The notes beneath the pieces were generated by a model that saw nothing but the letters and a program-made list of their open reading frames with translations, was not told where the DNA came from and ran no database searches. From Mesorhizobium sp. L-8-3 (lineage in GTDB: Bacteria; Pseudomonadota; Alphaproteobacteria; Rhizobiales; Rhizobiaceae), in NCBI RefSeq assembly GCF_016756615.1, contig NZ_AP023262.1:1486501-1550500 (forward strand): a DNA stretch of 64,000 nt. The letters run 5' to 3'. Shown piece after piece: positions 33,561 through 42,596 of the stretch. The number at the start of each line of letters is the position of its first letter. The first letter of the stretch is position 1. The position numbers and the translations under genes are program-made.

Positions 33561-34393
33561 CGATCCGGCTCGAGGCGCTCGGCGCGCGCTACGGCAAGAG
33601 CCTCAGGCTTCAGGATGTGACCACGCCAGCGTTCGAGGGCGGAGACATCGTGGCCGTGATCGGCCCGAACGCGGCCGGCAAGTCGACGCTCTTCCGGCGC
33701 ATCTCCGGGCTTCTGCACGGACCGGGAACCGTGCACGTCGACGGCGCGTCCCGCGGCAAGAATGCCATCTGCTACATGCCGCAGGACACGTCCGCCAACG
33801 CGGTGCTCACCGTCTATGAGTCGGTGCTGCTCGCCCGCAAGCAGGGAATGGGCTGGTCTGTGAGCGACGATGATCTGGCTTGCATCGACGAGATCTTGGC
33901 GGCGCTCGGCATCGCCAAAATCGCGTTCCGCAACATCGGCGAGCTTTCCGGCGGCCAGCGGCAACTCGCCAGCCTGGCGCAGACGCTGGTGCGCGAGCCG
34001 GAGATTCTGTTGATGGACGAACCGACATCGGCACTCGATCTGTCGCGGCAGGTGGAAGTGCTCGGCCTCATGCGGGAGCTTGCTCGGGCGCGCGGCATGG
34101 TCGTGCTGATCGCCTTGCACGACCTCAATCACGCCCTGCGCTTCAGCGACCAGGCGATGGTGATCGCGGACGGTCGGCTGGTCGCATGCGGGTCATCGCC
34201 GGACGTCATCACATCCGATCTGCTGCGGGACGTTTATCACGTTGACGCGCGCATCGAGCCGTGCTCGCGCGGCCTCGGCCACGTCATCGTGGATGGCGTG
34301 GCTGATGGGCGGCGGACGGTCGTTATGTCGGCAGCGGACACCGAATCCGAGATTAGCAAGAGATTCGAAGCGGCGGCCGTTCCGGCCGCATGA
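33554..34393 (+). CDS. ABC transporter ATP-binding protein (FecE-type)
   Basis: A 279-residue ATPase for the upstream binding protein and permease. Motifs are Walker A GPNAAGKSTL near residue 36, Q-loop YMPQD, signature LSGGQRQLASL near 132, Walker B ILLMDEPTSALDL near 152, and the H-loop ALHDLNHALRF. The C-terminal extension after residue 225 is ordinary for FecE/BtuD-type proteins. It overlaps the permease end by seven bases, so the operon order is binding protein, permease, ATPase. Unlike the two genes before it, this one has no frameshift. Confidence 0.9.
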   Translation: MVTIRLEALGARYGKSLRLQDVTTPAFEGGDIVAVIGPNAAGKSTLFRRISGLLHGPGTVHVDGASRGKNAICYMPQDTSANAVLTVYESVLLARKQGMGWSVSDDDLACIDEILAALGIAKIAFRNIGELSGGQRQLASLAQTLVREPEILLMDEPTSALDLSRQVEVLGLMRELARARGMVVLIALHDLNHALRFSDQAMVIADGRLVACGSSPDVITSDLLRDVYHVDARIEPCSRGLGHVIVDGVADGRRTVVMSAADTESEISKRFEAAAVPAA

Positions 34394-34439
34394 CGGCAAC
34401 TGCATTACGCCGCTTGAGGCGGCGGACATGAACTTGCAT

Positions 34440-35318
34440 TCAGCTCAACGCGTGGCCGGCCAATCCATAAACCCACGGCCCATTGTCTTCCCGGTTCAGG
34501 AACCGGCGGCCTTTGGACATTGTCGTCACGGTCTCGGCAATGCCAAGTCCGCTCTGCTGAAGAAACTCGGCAAACACGCCATCCCTCTCGCGCGTATCGA
34601 CGCGCGTGAATCGACCTGCCAGCTTCTTCAGATGGACGGCTGTGAGATGCACAGCATCATGGTCGTTTCGGGCTACAACGGGGCCAATCACGTAGCCGCG
34701 CCCGAACTCGCGGCGCATGGAATAGCCGACAACCTCGCCGCCTCGGCTCAATACGGAAACTGACGCATTCGCCGAAAGCAACGCGAGCACCCTGGACCGA
34801 TCGCTCCCAAACGCGCGCGCATCGAGCGCGCTGATTTCAGAGAGCCTGTCGCTGGGGAGTTCACTCAGCTCGCCGTCCAGCGGGGGCAGTGGCGGGAGTA
34901 TTTGTGGGGCCACCTCTTGGCGCATGTTGACGATCGCCTCGCTGGTGAAGCCGAGCGAAACATACAGAGGATAGGCGACGTGGGTGGCGTTCAGTGCCAG
35001 GTTGCGCGCGCCGCACTGCTCGAGAACCTGGTCCATGAGCCATCGACCGCCTCCCTGCGCCTGGGCGCGAGGCGTCGTAATCACGAGCCCGATGGTGGCG
35101 AAGTCGTCGCCCTGAGGGAACCACATCGCGCTTCCGAAAACGCGCCCGATGCCGTCGACGGCAACGATGCCGCGCCCGACGCGACGCAGGAGCTCCCAAT
35201 CCTTGGGGCGATGCGGCCAGCGAACGGAGATGGACAGAGCGTGCAGGAGGTCGACATCGACATCATTGATGTCGCGGGCGACCAGTTCGAAGGATTTCAG
35301 GCGCACCGATTTCTGCAT
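34440..35318 (-). CDS. Two-domain GNAT acetyltransferase
   Basis: A 292-residue protein with an N-terminal GNAT domain (FATIGLVITTPRAQAQGGGRWLMDQVLE contains the acetyl-CoA loop, read here as VITTPRAQAQGGGRW) and YPLYVSLGF, followed by a C-terminal domain of the YitH/HolE acetyltransferase type (RVLALLSANASVSVLSRGGE and YVIGPVVARND). Such proteins may acetylate small amines or act on tRNA or ribosomal substrates; the acceptor is not predictable. It is convergent with the ABC ATPase gene. The 231 bases upstream (35319-35549) hold the divergent promoter region. Confidence 0.78.
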   Translation of the reverse strand: MQKSVRLKSFELVARDINDVDVDLLHALSISVRWPHRPKDWELLRRVGRGIVAVDGIGRVFGSAMWFPQGDDFATIGLVITTPRAQAQGGGRWLMDQVLEQCGARNLALNATHVAYPLYVSLGFTSEAIVNMRQEVAPQILPPLPPLDGELSELPSDRLSEISALDARAFGSDRSRVLALLSANASVSVLSRGGEVVGYSMRREFGRGYVIGPVVARNDHDAVHLTAVHLKKLAGRFTRVDTRERDGVFAEFLQQSGLGIAETVTTMSKGRRFLNREDNGPWVYGLAGHALS

Positions 35319-35549
35319 GTCAGCTCATCCGCTCTGTCACCGCGCACCAATCCACCATCGCCACACCGATTGCAACTGCGCAGCGAGTGTCCGTTGCCGC
35401 AGGTTTGCACGGAAACGCCAGCAGATTTCACCGACTGAAGGCGCGTTTTCGCAATCTTCGGCCAAAGCACGGCGCGATTCGGCAGGGAATACTCCTGCTC
35501 GCGGTTACGCTGGTCCTATCCGCCGTATTGCGCAAGCAGAGTGGCCGCC

Positions 35550-36674
35550 ATGAACGTGGAAGAGATTCTCGCGAGGCTGATCGCATTTCCTACTGTCGTG
35601 GGCACGCCCAATGGCGCGATCGTCGATTGGATCAGCGACTACTGTCGGTCGGCTAGAGCGGAGGTGACGGTTCTGCCGGGACCCGAAGGCGACCGCTCCA
35701 ACCTTTTTGTCACGATCGGTCCGCGCGAGCGTCGAGGCCATGTCATCTCCGGACACATGGACGTCGTGCCGGCCGGTGAGCCGGAATGGAGTTCGGATCC
35801 GTTCGTCCTGCGTCGCGATGGCGGCAGGCTCTACGGCCGTGGAACCACCGACATGAAGGGTTTTCTCGCCTGCGCTTTGGCGGCGCTCCCGGCGCTTGCG
35901 GCCATGGACCTGCGGCAGCCCATCCATCTGGCCTTCTCCTACGACGAAGAGGCGGGATGCCGTGGCGTGCCGCATCTCATTGCGGCGTTGCCGAGCCTGT
36001 GCGAGAAGCCGCTCGGCGCGATTATCGGTGAGCCGAGCCGAATGCAGCCTGTGTTGGCGCACAAAGGCAAAATCGCCGCACGGCTCGAGGTGATCGGCCG
36101 ATCCGGCCATTCGTCGCGCCCCGATCTCGGGCTCAATGCCGTACACGCCATGGCCGGCGTTATCACGTACGCCGTGGCCTACGGTCAGTCCCTCGCCGAC
36201 GGGCCGCTCGATGGCAATTTCGAGCCCCCGTATTCTTCCTTGCAGGTCGGCGTCATCGCCGGTGGACAGGCCGTCAACATCATCCCTGACCGCTGCACTG
36301 CCGATATCGAGGTGCGTGCCGTGCCGGGTGTTTCCCCGACTTCGCTGCTCGAGCCGGTGAGGGCCCGGCTTTTCGCCCTGCGCGACAGTGGCTTCGATGT
36401 GGTGTGGCACGAGTTGAGCGCCTATCCCGCCCTTGCGCCCGTGAACAGGGGTGAACTGGCGGCCACGCTCAAGCAATTGACCGGGCAGGAGCCGCTCACG
36501 GCGGTCAGCTATGGAACTGAGGCTGGGCTTTACCAGCAGGCCGGCATCGACGCGATCATTTGCGGCCCGGGCGAGATCGGGCGGGCCCATCGCCCGAACG
36601 AGTACATCGAGCTCGGCGAACTCGCGGCCTGCCGAAAGATGATCGAGGATCTCGGCGCACGACTTGCGGCGTGA
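35550..36674 (+). CDS. M20-family deacylase, ArgE/DapE type
   Basis: A 374-residue zinc peptidase of the M20 family. Metal-binding motifs are SGHMDVVPAG near residue 72, GRGTTDMKG near 102, YDEEAGC near 134 and IGEPSR near 158; the dimerisation lid follows (GHSSRPDLGLNAVH). Family members cut N-acetylornithine (ArgE) or N-succinyl-diaminopimelate (DapE). With a DapD-type succinyltransferase and a class III aminotransferase further along, a DapE-like succinyl-diamine deacylase is possible, though ArgE similarity is closer. ATG 35550 is chosen; GTG 35541 is an alternative. It starts a rightward operon. Confidence 0.85.
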   Translation: MNVEEILARLIAFPTVVGTPNGAIVDWISDYCRSARAEVTVLPGPEGDRSNLFVTIGPRERRGHVISGHMDVVPAGEPEWSSDPFVLRRDGGRLYGRGTTDMKGFLACALAALPALAAMDLRQPIHLAFSYDEEAGCRGVPHLIAALPSLCEKPLGAIIGEPSRMQPVLAHKGKIAARLEVIGRSGHSSRPDLGLNAVHAMAGVITYAVAYGQSLADGPLDGNFEPPYSSLQVGVIAGGQAVNIIPDRCTADIEVRAVPGVSPTSLLEPVRARLFALRDSGFDVVWHELSAYPALAPVNRGELAATLKQLTGQEPLTAVSYGTEAGLYQQAGIDAIICGPGEIGRAHRPNEYIELGELAACRKMIEDLGARLAA

Positions 36675-36690
36675 CTGAAGGGCGATTTCG

Positions 36691-37614
36691 ATGGCGTTTC
36701 TCTTCAATTCCGATGCGGCACGCGGCGCCGTCTTCCGCGAGGTCTTCGCGCGGGAGCTGCCGGATGTGGAGTTCTTCCATTGCAGCGAAGAGGTTGACCC
36801 CGAGAAGATCCGGTATCTCATCACCTGGACCGTACCGGACGACATATCACGCTTCCGCAAGCTGGAAGTGCTGTTTTCCATCGGGGCGGGCGTCGATCAG
36901 TTCAAGGCGGATATCGTGCCCGGCCACGTGAAATTGGTTCGCATGGTCGAGGACGGCATCATCCGCATGATGCAGGAATACGTCGCTCTCGGCGTGCTGG
37001 CGCTTCATCGCGACTTGCCCGCCTATCTCGGCCAGCAGAGAAGGCAGGTCTGGAAGGGCATTCCTGCCCGTCAGGCCCACGAATGCCGAGTTGGCTTTCT
37101 GGGGATCGGCATGCTGGCACAGGCTGCCATTGAGCACCTGAAGCCGTTCCGGTTTCCGCTGGCCGGGTGGAGCCGCAGCGAAAGGCGGATCGATGGCGTT
37201 ACTTGCTTCCATGGCGAGGAGCAATTGAGCGGCTTCTTGAGCCAAACGGACATTCTCGTCTGTCTGCTGCCGCTGACGCAACGAACACGCGGCATGCTCG
37301 ATGCGCAGCTCTTCTCCCAGCTTCCCGTCGGAGCGCGTCTGCTGCATGTCGGCCGCGGCCCGCAACTCGAGCAGGGCGCGCTGATCGAGGCCCTTGACAG
37401 CGACCGCCTTGCGGCGGCGATGCTCGACGTCACCGATCCTGAGCCGCTGCCGGAAGACCATCCGCTGTGGTCGCATCCTAAGGTGATGATCACCCCGCAC
37501 ATCGCGTCCGTGACCCAGCCGCATACGGCGGCGCAGTCGGTCGTCGAAAACATCCGGCGTCACCTCGCCGGGAAAGAACTGATCGGCGTCGTCGATCGGA
37601 CACTCGGCTACTAA
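36691..37614 (+). CDS. GhrA-type D-2-hydroxyacid dehydrogenase (glyoxylate/hydroxypyruvate reductase)
   Basis: A 307-residue NAD(P)-dependent 2-hydroxyacid dehydrogenase of the GhrA branch. The nucleotide loop is [13 protein letters not shown], and the catalytic triad is visible: Arg in [11 protein letters not shown], Glu in [15 protein letters not shown], and His in [10 protein letters not shown]. It reduces a 2-oxo acid such as glyoxylate or hydroxypyruvate. It starts 16 bases after the deacylase stop, so the genes are probably cotranscribed. The true substrate in this cluster is unknown. Confidence 0.87.
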   Translation: MAFLFNSDAARGAVFREVFARELPDVEFFHCSEEVDPEKIRYLITWTVPDDISRFRKLEVLFSIGAGVDQFKADIVPGHVKLVRMVEDGIIRMMQEYVALGVLALHRDLPAYLGQQRRQVWKGIPARQAHECRVGFLGIGMLAQAAIEHLKPFRFPLAGWSRSERRIDGVTCFHGEEQLSGFLSQTDILVCLLPLTQRTRGMLDAQLFSQLPVGARLLHVGRGPQLEQGALIEALDSDRLAAAMLDVTDPEPLPEDHPLWSHPKVMITPHIASVTQPHTAAQSVVENIRRHLAGKELIGVVDRTLGY

Positions 37615-37627
37615 CAGGAAACCTCAC

Positions 37628-37984
37628 ATGTCACTTCTGATCACGATCGACACGAATCCTTCCTTCGCTCCCAAAGAGTCATTGCCATTGCCGGAGCGCC
37701 TCATTTGCGGCGCTCCATCCTTCAAGAGCTGGCCGCAGGATGCCTCGAAAGGCGAGAAGGTTCTGAGCGGTGTTTGGGAAGCGACGCCCGGCGTCACGCA
37801 TTCGATCAAGGGCACCACCTACGAGTTCTGCCACATCCTTTCGGGCGTGATCGAAATCGAGGAGAAGGGCGGAGAGACCAAGACCTACCGCGCCGGCGAC
37901 AGTTTCGTCATGAAGCCGGGCTTTGTCGGCGTCTGGCGCACTATCGAGACCGTGCGCAAGATCTACGTCGTCGTGAATGACTAA
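37628..37984 (+). CDS. Cupin-domain protein (DUF861-like)
   Basis: A 118-residue single cupin. The first motif is reduced (FCHILSGVIEIEEKGGE), and the second is YRAGDSFVMKPGFVGVWRTIET. DUF861 cupins of this kind are often beside amino-acid oxidase and polyamine-catabolism genes and may bind or epimerise a small acid. It starts 13 bases after the dehydrogenase. The 186 bases that follow (37985-38170) contain no gene and are the probable start of a second transcription unit. Confidence 0.83.
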   Translation: MSLLITIDTNPSFAPKESLPLPERLICGAPSFKSWPQDASKGEKVLSGVWEATPGVTHSIKGTTYEFCHILSGVIEIEEKGGETKTYRAGDSFVMKPGFVGVWRTIETVRKIYVVVND

Positions 37985-38170
37985 GTTCGACGGTCGACTT
38001 CCGAATGGAGCGCGAAGCGACCGCAGAATAATCGACTTTCCAAGTCCCGCCCGACGAGATTCAACGCCGTCCGGCGGGTCATCCTCGACGAAAAATGCAA
38101 CGCGCGGTCGACTATCCTCTCACCGATCGAGAATCCAAGAAGCGTGTTTATCGACCTCCAGGTGCCGTCT

Positions 38171-39214
38171 ATGAAAACCTACACGATAGCACTCGTCCCC
38201 GGCGACGGCATCGGCAAGGATGTGACCGAGGCGGCATGGCAGGTGCTGCAGACGGCGGCAAAGCGGGGCGGGTTCGCCCTTGAGGGTACAAGCTTTCCGT
38301 GGTCCTGCGTCTACTACCTGGAAACCGGAACGATGATGCCGCCCGACGGCATCGAGACACTCCGGAAGTTCGAGGCGATCCTCCTAGGTGCTGTAGGATG
38401 GCCCGCTGAAGTGCCCGATTCAGTATCGCTCCATGGACTGCTGCTGCCCATCCGGAAAACCTTCACGCAATATGCCAACATCAGGCCGCACAGGCTGCTG
38501 CCAGGCGTTCAGGGTCCCCTCCGCTCGGAGGGTTTCGACATACTCTGCATCCGCGAGAACACCGAAGGTGAATATTCCGGCGCCGGCGGCCGCGTTCACT
38601 CCGGTACGGCCGACGAGGTCGCGATCGAGACGGCGATCTTCACGCGTACGGGCGTCGAACGGATACTCCGGTTCGGTTTCGAACAGGCGCGGGGCCGCCG
38701 CAAGAAGCTCGCGTCGGTCACCAAATCCAATGCACAGAAACACTCCATGGTGTTCTGGGATGAGGTCACGCGCGAGGTGGCGAAGGACTATCCCGACGTC
38801 GAGGTCTCGCCCTACCACATCGACGCCATAGCCGCCCGCATGGTGCTTGCGCCGGAAAGCCTCGATGTGGTCGTCGCCTCGAACCTGTTCGGCGACATCC
38901 TCACGGATATTGGCGCGGCCATCCAGGGCGGGCTGGGTTACGCCGCATCTGCCAACATCAACCCCGATCGCAGCGCGCCTTCGATGTTCGAGCCGGTTCA
39001 CGGTTCGGCGCCCGATATCGCGCATCTCGGCATCGCCAATCCGATCGCCGCGATCTGGTCCGGCGCGATGATGCTCGACCATCTGGGCGAGGGGGAGGCG
39101 GCGGCCGAAGTGATGTCGGCAATCGAATCCGTGACCGCGCGGGGCATCGGGACGGTCGCTGGCAATGACAACACGGAAACAATCACGCGCGCAGTGGTAG
39201 CGGCATTGAGCTGA
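38171..39214 (+). CDS. Isocitrate/isopropylmalate-family dehydrogenase (tartrate/D-malate DH-like)
   Basis: A 347-residue beta-decarboxylating dehydrogenase. Features are IALVPGDGIGKDV at the N-terminus, the substrate-arginine segment ANIRPHRLLPG, the family motif RENTEGEYSGAGGR, TKSNAQKHSMVFWDE with the catalytic lysine, and the metal-binding DILTDIGAAIQGGLG. These proteins oxidise and decarboxylate 3-hydroxy-2-substituted acids such as tartrate, D-malate or isopropylmalate. A second family member lies at 44141-45214 on the other strand. Start ATG 38171 gives the standard N-terminus. Confidence 0.85.
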   Translation: MKTYTIALVPGDGIGKDVTEAAWQVLQTAAKRGGFALEGTSFPWSCVYYLETGTMMPPDGIETLRKFEAILLGAVGWPAEVPDSVSLHGLLLPIRKTFTQYANIRPHRLLPGVQGPLRSEGFDILCIRENTEGEYSGAGGRVHSGTADEVAIETAIFTRTGVERILRFGFEQARGRRKKLASVTKSNAQKHSMVFWDEVTREVAKDYPDVEVSPYHIDAIAARMVLAPESLDVVVASNLFGDILTDIGAAIQGGLGYAASANINPDRSAPSMFEPVHGSAPDIAHLGIANPIAAIWSGAMMLDHLGEGEAAAEVMSAIESVTARGIGTVAGNDNTETITRAVVAALS

Positions 39215-39233
39215 AAGGGCAGAGGAAAAGACC

Positions 39234-40709
39234 ATGAATGCGATGACGAACATTGGCGTCCTGAAGGATGCGGACCTGTTCCGCCAGCGCGCATTGATAG
39301 GCGACGTCTGGCAACATGCTCACAGCAAGGCGGCGGTCGACGTGATCGATCCTGCCAGTCTTGAAGTGCTGGGCACGATCCCCGACATGGGCCGGGACGA
39401 GACCCGTGCTGCCATCGACGCGGCCGCCGAGGCGTTCAAGGGCTGGAAGGTGCGCACCCACGCGGAACGTGCCGCACTTCTCGAACGCTGGCACGACCTG
39501 ATGCTGGAGAACGAAGAGGATCTCGCGCTTCTCCTGACGTTGGAACAAGGCAAGCCTCTGGGTGAAGCGCGCGCCGAGATCCGTTATGGCGCGTCATTTG
39601 TCAAATGGTTCGCCGAGGAAGCACGGCGGATCGGCGGATCGACCATTCCGTCGCCCACGGCCGATCGCCGCATTCTGGTGTTGAAGGAGGCGGTCGGGGT
39701 CTGCGCCATCATCACGCCGTGGAACTTCCCGAACGCGATGATTACGCGCAAGGTGGCGCCCGCTCTGGCGGCCGGCTGCACAGTCGTCATCAAGCCGTCG
39801 GAGTTCACGCCCTTCTCGGCGCTGGCGCTCGGCGTTCTGGCCGAACGGGCCGGCATCCCGGCAGGTGTGATCAACATCGTCACCGGCATGCCGACCGAGA
39901 TCGGCAACGAACTGATGGCCAATGAGACGGTGCGCAAGATCTCGTTTACCGGCTCGACCCGGGTTGGCGCGCTGCTGATGAAGGGCGCTGCCGACAGCAT
40001 CAAGCGGCTCAGCCTTGAACTCGGCGGCAATGCCCCGTTCATCGTCTTCGATGACGCCGATCTCGACGTGGCGGTGGACGCCGCAATCGCGTCGAAGTTC
40101 CGCAATGGCGGCCAGACCTGCGTCTGCGCCAACCGCATTCTTGTGCAGTCGGGCATCTATGACGCGTTTGCCGCAAAGCTCGCCGACAGGGTCACCACGA
40201 TGAAGGTTGGCCGCGGAACGGAGGCCGGCGTGGAGGTCGGACCGATGATCAACCGCGCCGCAATCGAGAAAATCGAACGTCACGTTGCCGACGCGTTGGA
40301 CAAGGGCGCGCGGATCATCGCCCGGAGCGAGGCGGTTGCCGAGGGCTCGCAATATGCGCGGCCCGTCGTTCTGGGCGAGGCGACGACCGAGATGCTTCTG
40401 GCGTCCGAAGAGACCTTCGGTCCCGTGGCACCGCTCTTCCGTTTCGAGACAGAAGAGGAAGCGATCGCGATCGCCAACGGCACGCCGTTCGGTCTTTCCG
40501 CCTATTTCTTCACCGAGAATCTCAAGCGGTCGTGGCGCGTCGCGGAAGCGCTGGAGTTCGGCATGATTGGTCTCAACACGGGCCTGATCTCGACCGAAGT
40601 CGCACCTTTCGGGGGGGTAAAGCAGTCAGGCCTGGGGCGCGAGGGCTCGCAACTCGGGATCGAGGAGTATCTCGAAGCCAAGACACTGCACGTCGGCGGT
40701 CTGAACTAG
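39234..40709 (+). CDS. NAD(P)-dependent succinate-semialdehyde dehydrogenase (GabD-like)
   Basis: A 491-residue aldehyde dehydrogenase. It shows the nucleotide motif IITPWNFPNAM, FTGSTRVG, the general base Glu in LELGGNAPFIVFDDAD, and the catalytic Cys in FRNGGQTCVCANR. The closest type is GabD, which oxidises succinate semialdehyde to succinate, but glutarate semialdehyde or related acids are also used by this group. It lies 19 bases after the dehydrogenase and probably shares its transcript. With the class III aminotransferase that follows, it would complete a GABA- or diamine-type degradation. Confidence 0.87.
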   Translation: MNAMTNIGVLKDADLFRQRALIGDVWQHAHSKAAVDVIDPASLEVLGTIPDMGRDETRAAIDAAAEAFKGWKVRTHAERAALLERWHDLMLENEEDLALLLTLEQGKPLGEARAEIRYGASFVKWFAEEARRIGGSTIPSPTADRRILVLKEAVGVCAIITPWNFPNAMITRKVAPALAAGCTVVIKPSEFTPFSALALGVLAERAGIPAGVINIVTGMPTEIGNELMANETVRKISFTGSTRVGALLMKGAADSIKRLSLELGGNAPFIVFDDADLDVAVDAAIASKFRNGGQTCVCANRILVQSGIYDAFAAKLADRVTTMKVGRGTEAGVEVGPMINRAAIEKIERHVADALDKGARIIARSEAVAEGSQYARPVVLGEATTEMLLASEETFGPVAPLFRFETEEEAIAIANGTPFGLSAYFFTENLKRSWRVAEALEFGMIGLNTGLISTEVAPFGGVKQSGLGREGSQLGIEEYLEAKTLHVGGLN

Positions 40710-41118
40710 CTCAAGCCAACGTCTGAAGGCGCAAGGGCGATCCTGGAGCGAAAACGTGGCCGTTTTCGAACCGCCCCCGACCACGGAGCTAACCTCATTG
40801 CATAGCGTGTTTAGCAGAGCGTTGCGCCGGTCTTTCACTCGTCTCTGACGCGAGCGCTTGCAACGTGGCGGCCGGTCGTCCTGCTGCGGCAGAAGATGCG
40901 GCGCAATCGGTGAAGGATAGCGAAAACGGACGGAGCAAGGCCCCCAGTCGGGAGGAACTGCTGTCCTTGATGGCCTAACGTAGGCACCTGAGCACACGGG
41001 GCGGAAATTACAGCATGGCCGAAGCGGCACGTCGCGGATGGCCGGAAAGACAAGGGCGCTGCGCCTCGCCGGACCTACGCGCTCGTCAGTCAGGCACTCG
41101 GTTGATTTGGAGGAAGAA
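40710..41118. other. 409-base gap with a hairpin and a gene-like fragment
   Basis: At 40749-40768 CGAAAACG-TGGC-CGTTTTCG forms an 8-bp stem just after the aldehyde dehydrogenase; without a T-run it is a weak terminator candidate. A forward frame then reads ordered sequence ending in SREELLSLMA at about 40978, but with no clear start or family; it may be a gene remnant. The aminotransferase ribosome site (GGAGGAAG) closes the gap. Confidence 0.4.
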
Positions 41119-42495
41119 ATGCTTGCGAATTCGCTGATCGAACTCGATCGCGCGCACCTGGTTCACCCGGTGGCGTCCTATCGCAGCCATGAGGCAATGG
41201 GCGTGCGAGTGCTGAAGTCGGCCACGGGCGTGACGCTGACCGACGCGACGGGGCACAGCCTGCTCGACGGGTTTGCTGGCCTGTGGTGCGTAAACGCCGG
41301 CTACGGACAGGAGAGCATCGTCGAGGCGGCATTAAAGCAGTTGCGCGAGCTGCCCTACGCGACTGGCTATTTCGGGCTGGGATCAGAGCCGGCCATTCGC
41401 CTCGCCGCGAGGCTTGCCGAGCTGGCGCCGGGCGATCTCAATCATATCTACTTCACGCTCGGCGGCTCCGATGCGGTCGACAGCACCATCCGGTTCATCC
41501 GCTACTACCATCATGCCATGGGAACGCCGTGGAAAGACCAGTTCATTTCGGTCGAATACGGCTACCATGGATCGTCGACGGCAGGATCCGGCCTGACCGC
41601 GCTTCCAGTCTTTCACGCCGGCTTCGGCGTCCCTTACGACTGGCAGCACAAGATTCCGTCCCACTATCCATATCGCAATCCAGTCGGTCCCGATCCGCAG
41701 GCGATCATCGATGCGTCGGTCGCCGCCCTGCGGGCCAGGATCTCTGAAATCGGCGTCGACCGCGTCGCCGCATTCTATGTGGAGCCGATCCAGGGATCGG
41801 GCGGTGTGCTCGTTCCGCCGGCGGGCTGGTTGAAGGCCATGCGCGCCGTCTGCAAGGAGAACGACGTCCTTTTCGTTGTCGACGAGGTCATCACCGGCTT
41901 CGGGCGGACTGGTCCGCTCTTCGCGTGTGAAGAGGACGACGTCGTCCCCGACCTCATGACCACGGCGAAGGGCCTGACCTCGGGCTATGCGCCGATGGGC
42001 GCCGTTTTCATGTCCGATCACGTTTACAACACGATCGCGGATGGTGCCGGCAGGGCGCTGGTCGGCCATGGTTACACCTATTCCGCCCATCCCGTGAGCG
42101 CAGCGGTCGCACTCGAATGCCTGCGCCTCTACGAGGAGGGCCTGCTGGAGAACGGGCGAAAGGCCGGAAAGCGCCTTATGGAAGGCCTGCGCTCGCTTGC
42201 CAATCACCCGCTGGTCGGCGACGTACGTGGTCGCGGCATGCTGGCAGCGGTCGAACTGGTGACCGACAAGGAGCGCAAGACGCCCTTGCCTCCGGAAGCC
42301 GATCCCGCGCGCCGCAACTTTGACCGCGCATGGCAGAACGGCCTCGTGATCCGCGCTTTCGGCAATGGCGTCCTGGGCTACGCCCCGCCGCTCTGCTGCA
42401 CTGACGAAGAGATTGACGGAATTATCGAACGCACCCGTTTGACGCTCGATCAGACGCTTGAAGACAAGGACGTGCGGGCGGCGATGAAAGGGTGA
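41119..42495 (+). CDS. Class III (omega) aminotransferase
   Basis: A 458-residue PLP enzyme of aminotransferase class III. It shows GLWCVNAGYG near the N-terminus, SVEYGYHGSSTAGSG, the metal/PLP aspartate in VVDEVITGFGRTG, and the Schiff-base lysine in TTAKGLTSGYAPMGAV. Members act on omega-amino acids or diamines (GABA, beta-alanine, putrescine, diaminobutyrate). ATG 41119 is chosen because GGAGG lies eight bases upstream; the 27-residue upstream extension is not family-like. An upstream aldehyde dehydrogenase could oxidise its product. Confidence 0.87.
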   Translation: MLANSLIELDRAHLVHPVASYRSHEAMGVRVLKSATGVTLTDATGHSLLDGFAGLWCVNAGYGQESIVEAALKQLRELPYATGYFGLGSEPAIRLAARLAELAPGDLNHIYFTLGGSDAVDSTIRFIRYYHHAMGTPWKDQFISVEYGYHGSSTAGSGLTALPVFHAGFGVPYDWQHKIPSHYPYRNPVGPDPQAIIDASVAALRARISEIGVDRVAAFYVEPIQGSGGVLVPPAGWLKAMRAVCKENDVLFVVDEVITGFGRTGPLFACEEDDVVPDLMTTAKGLTSGYAPMGAVFMSDHVYNTIADGAGRALVGHGYTYSAHPVSAAVALECLRLYEEGLLENGRKAGKRLMEGLRSLANHPLVGDVRGRGMLAAVELVTDKERKTPLPPEADPARRNFDRAWQNGLVIRAFGNGVLGYAPPLCCTDEEIDGIIERTRLTLDQTLEDKDVRAAMKG

Positions 42496-42596
42496 AATGC
42501 TGCATGTGCCGCTAGAGTAGATCTTGTGGCTTCGGTAATACGTCGGCGGCAGGTGAAATGCATCGACCGCACTGCTAAACTCGAATGTAGCCCGCG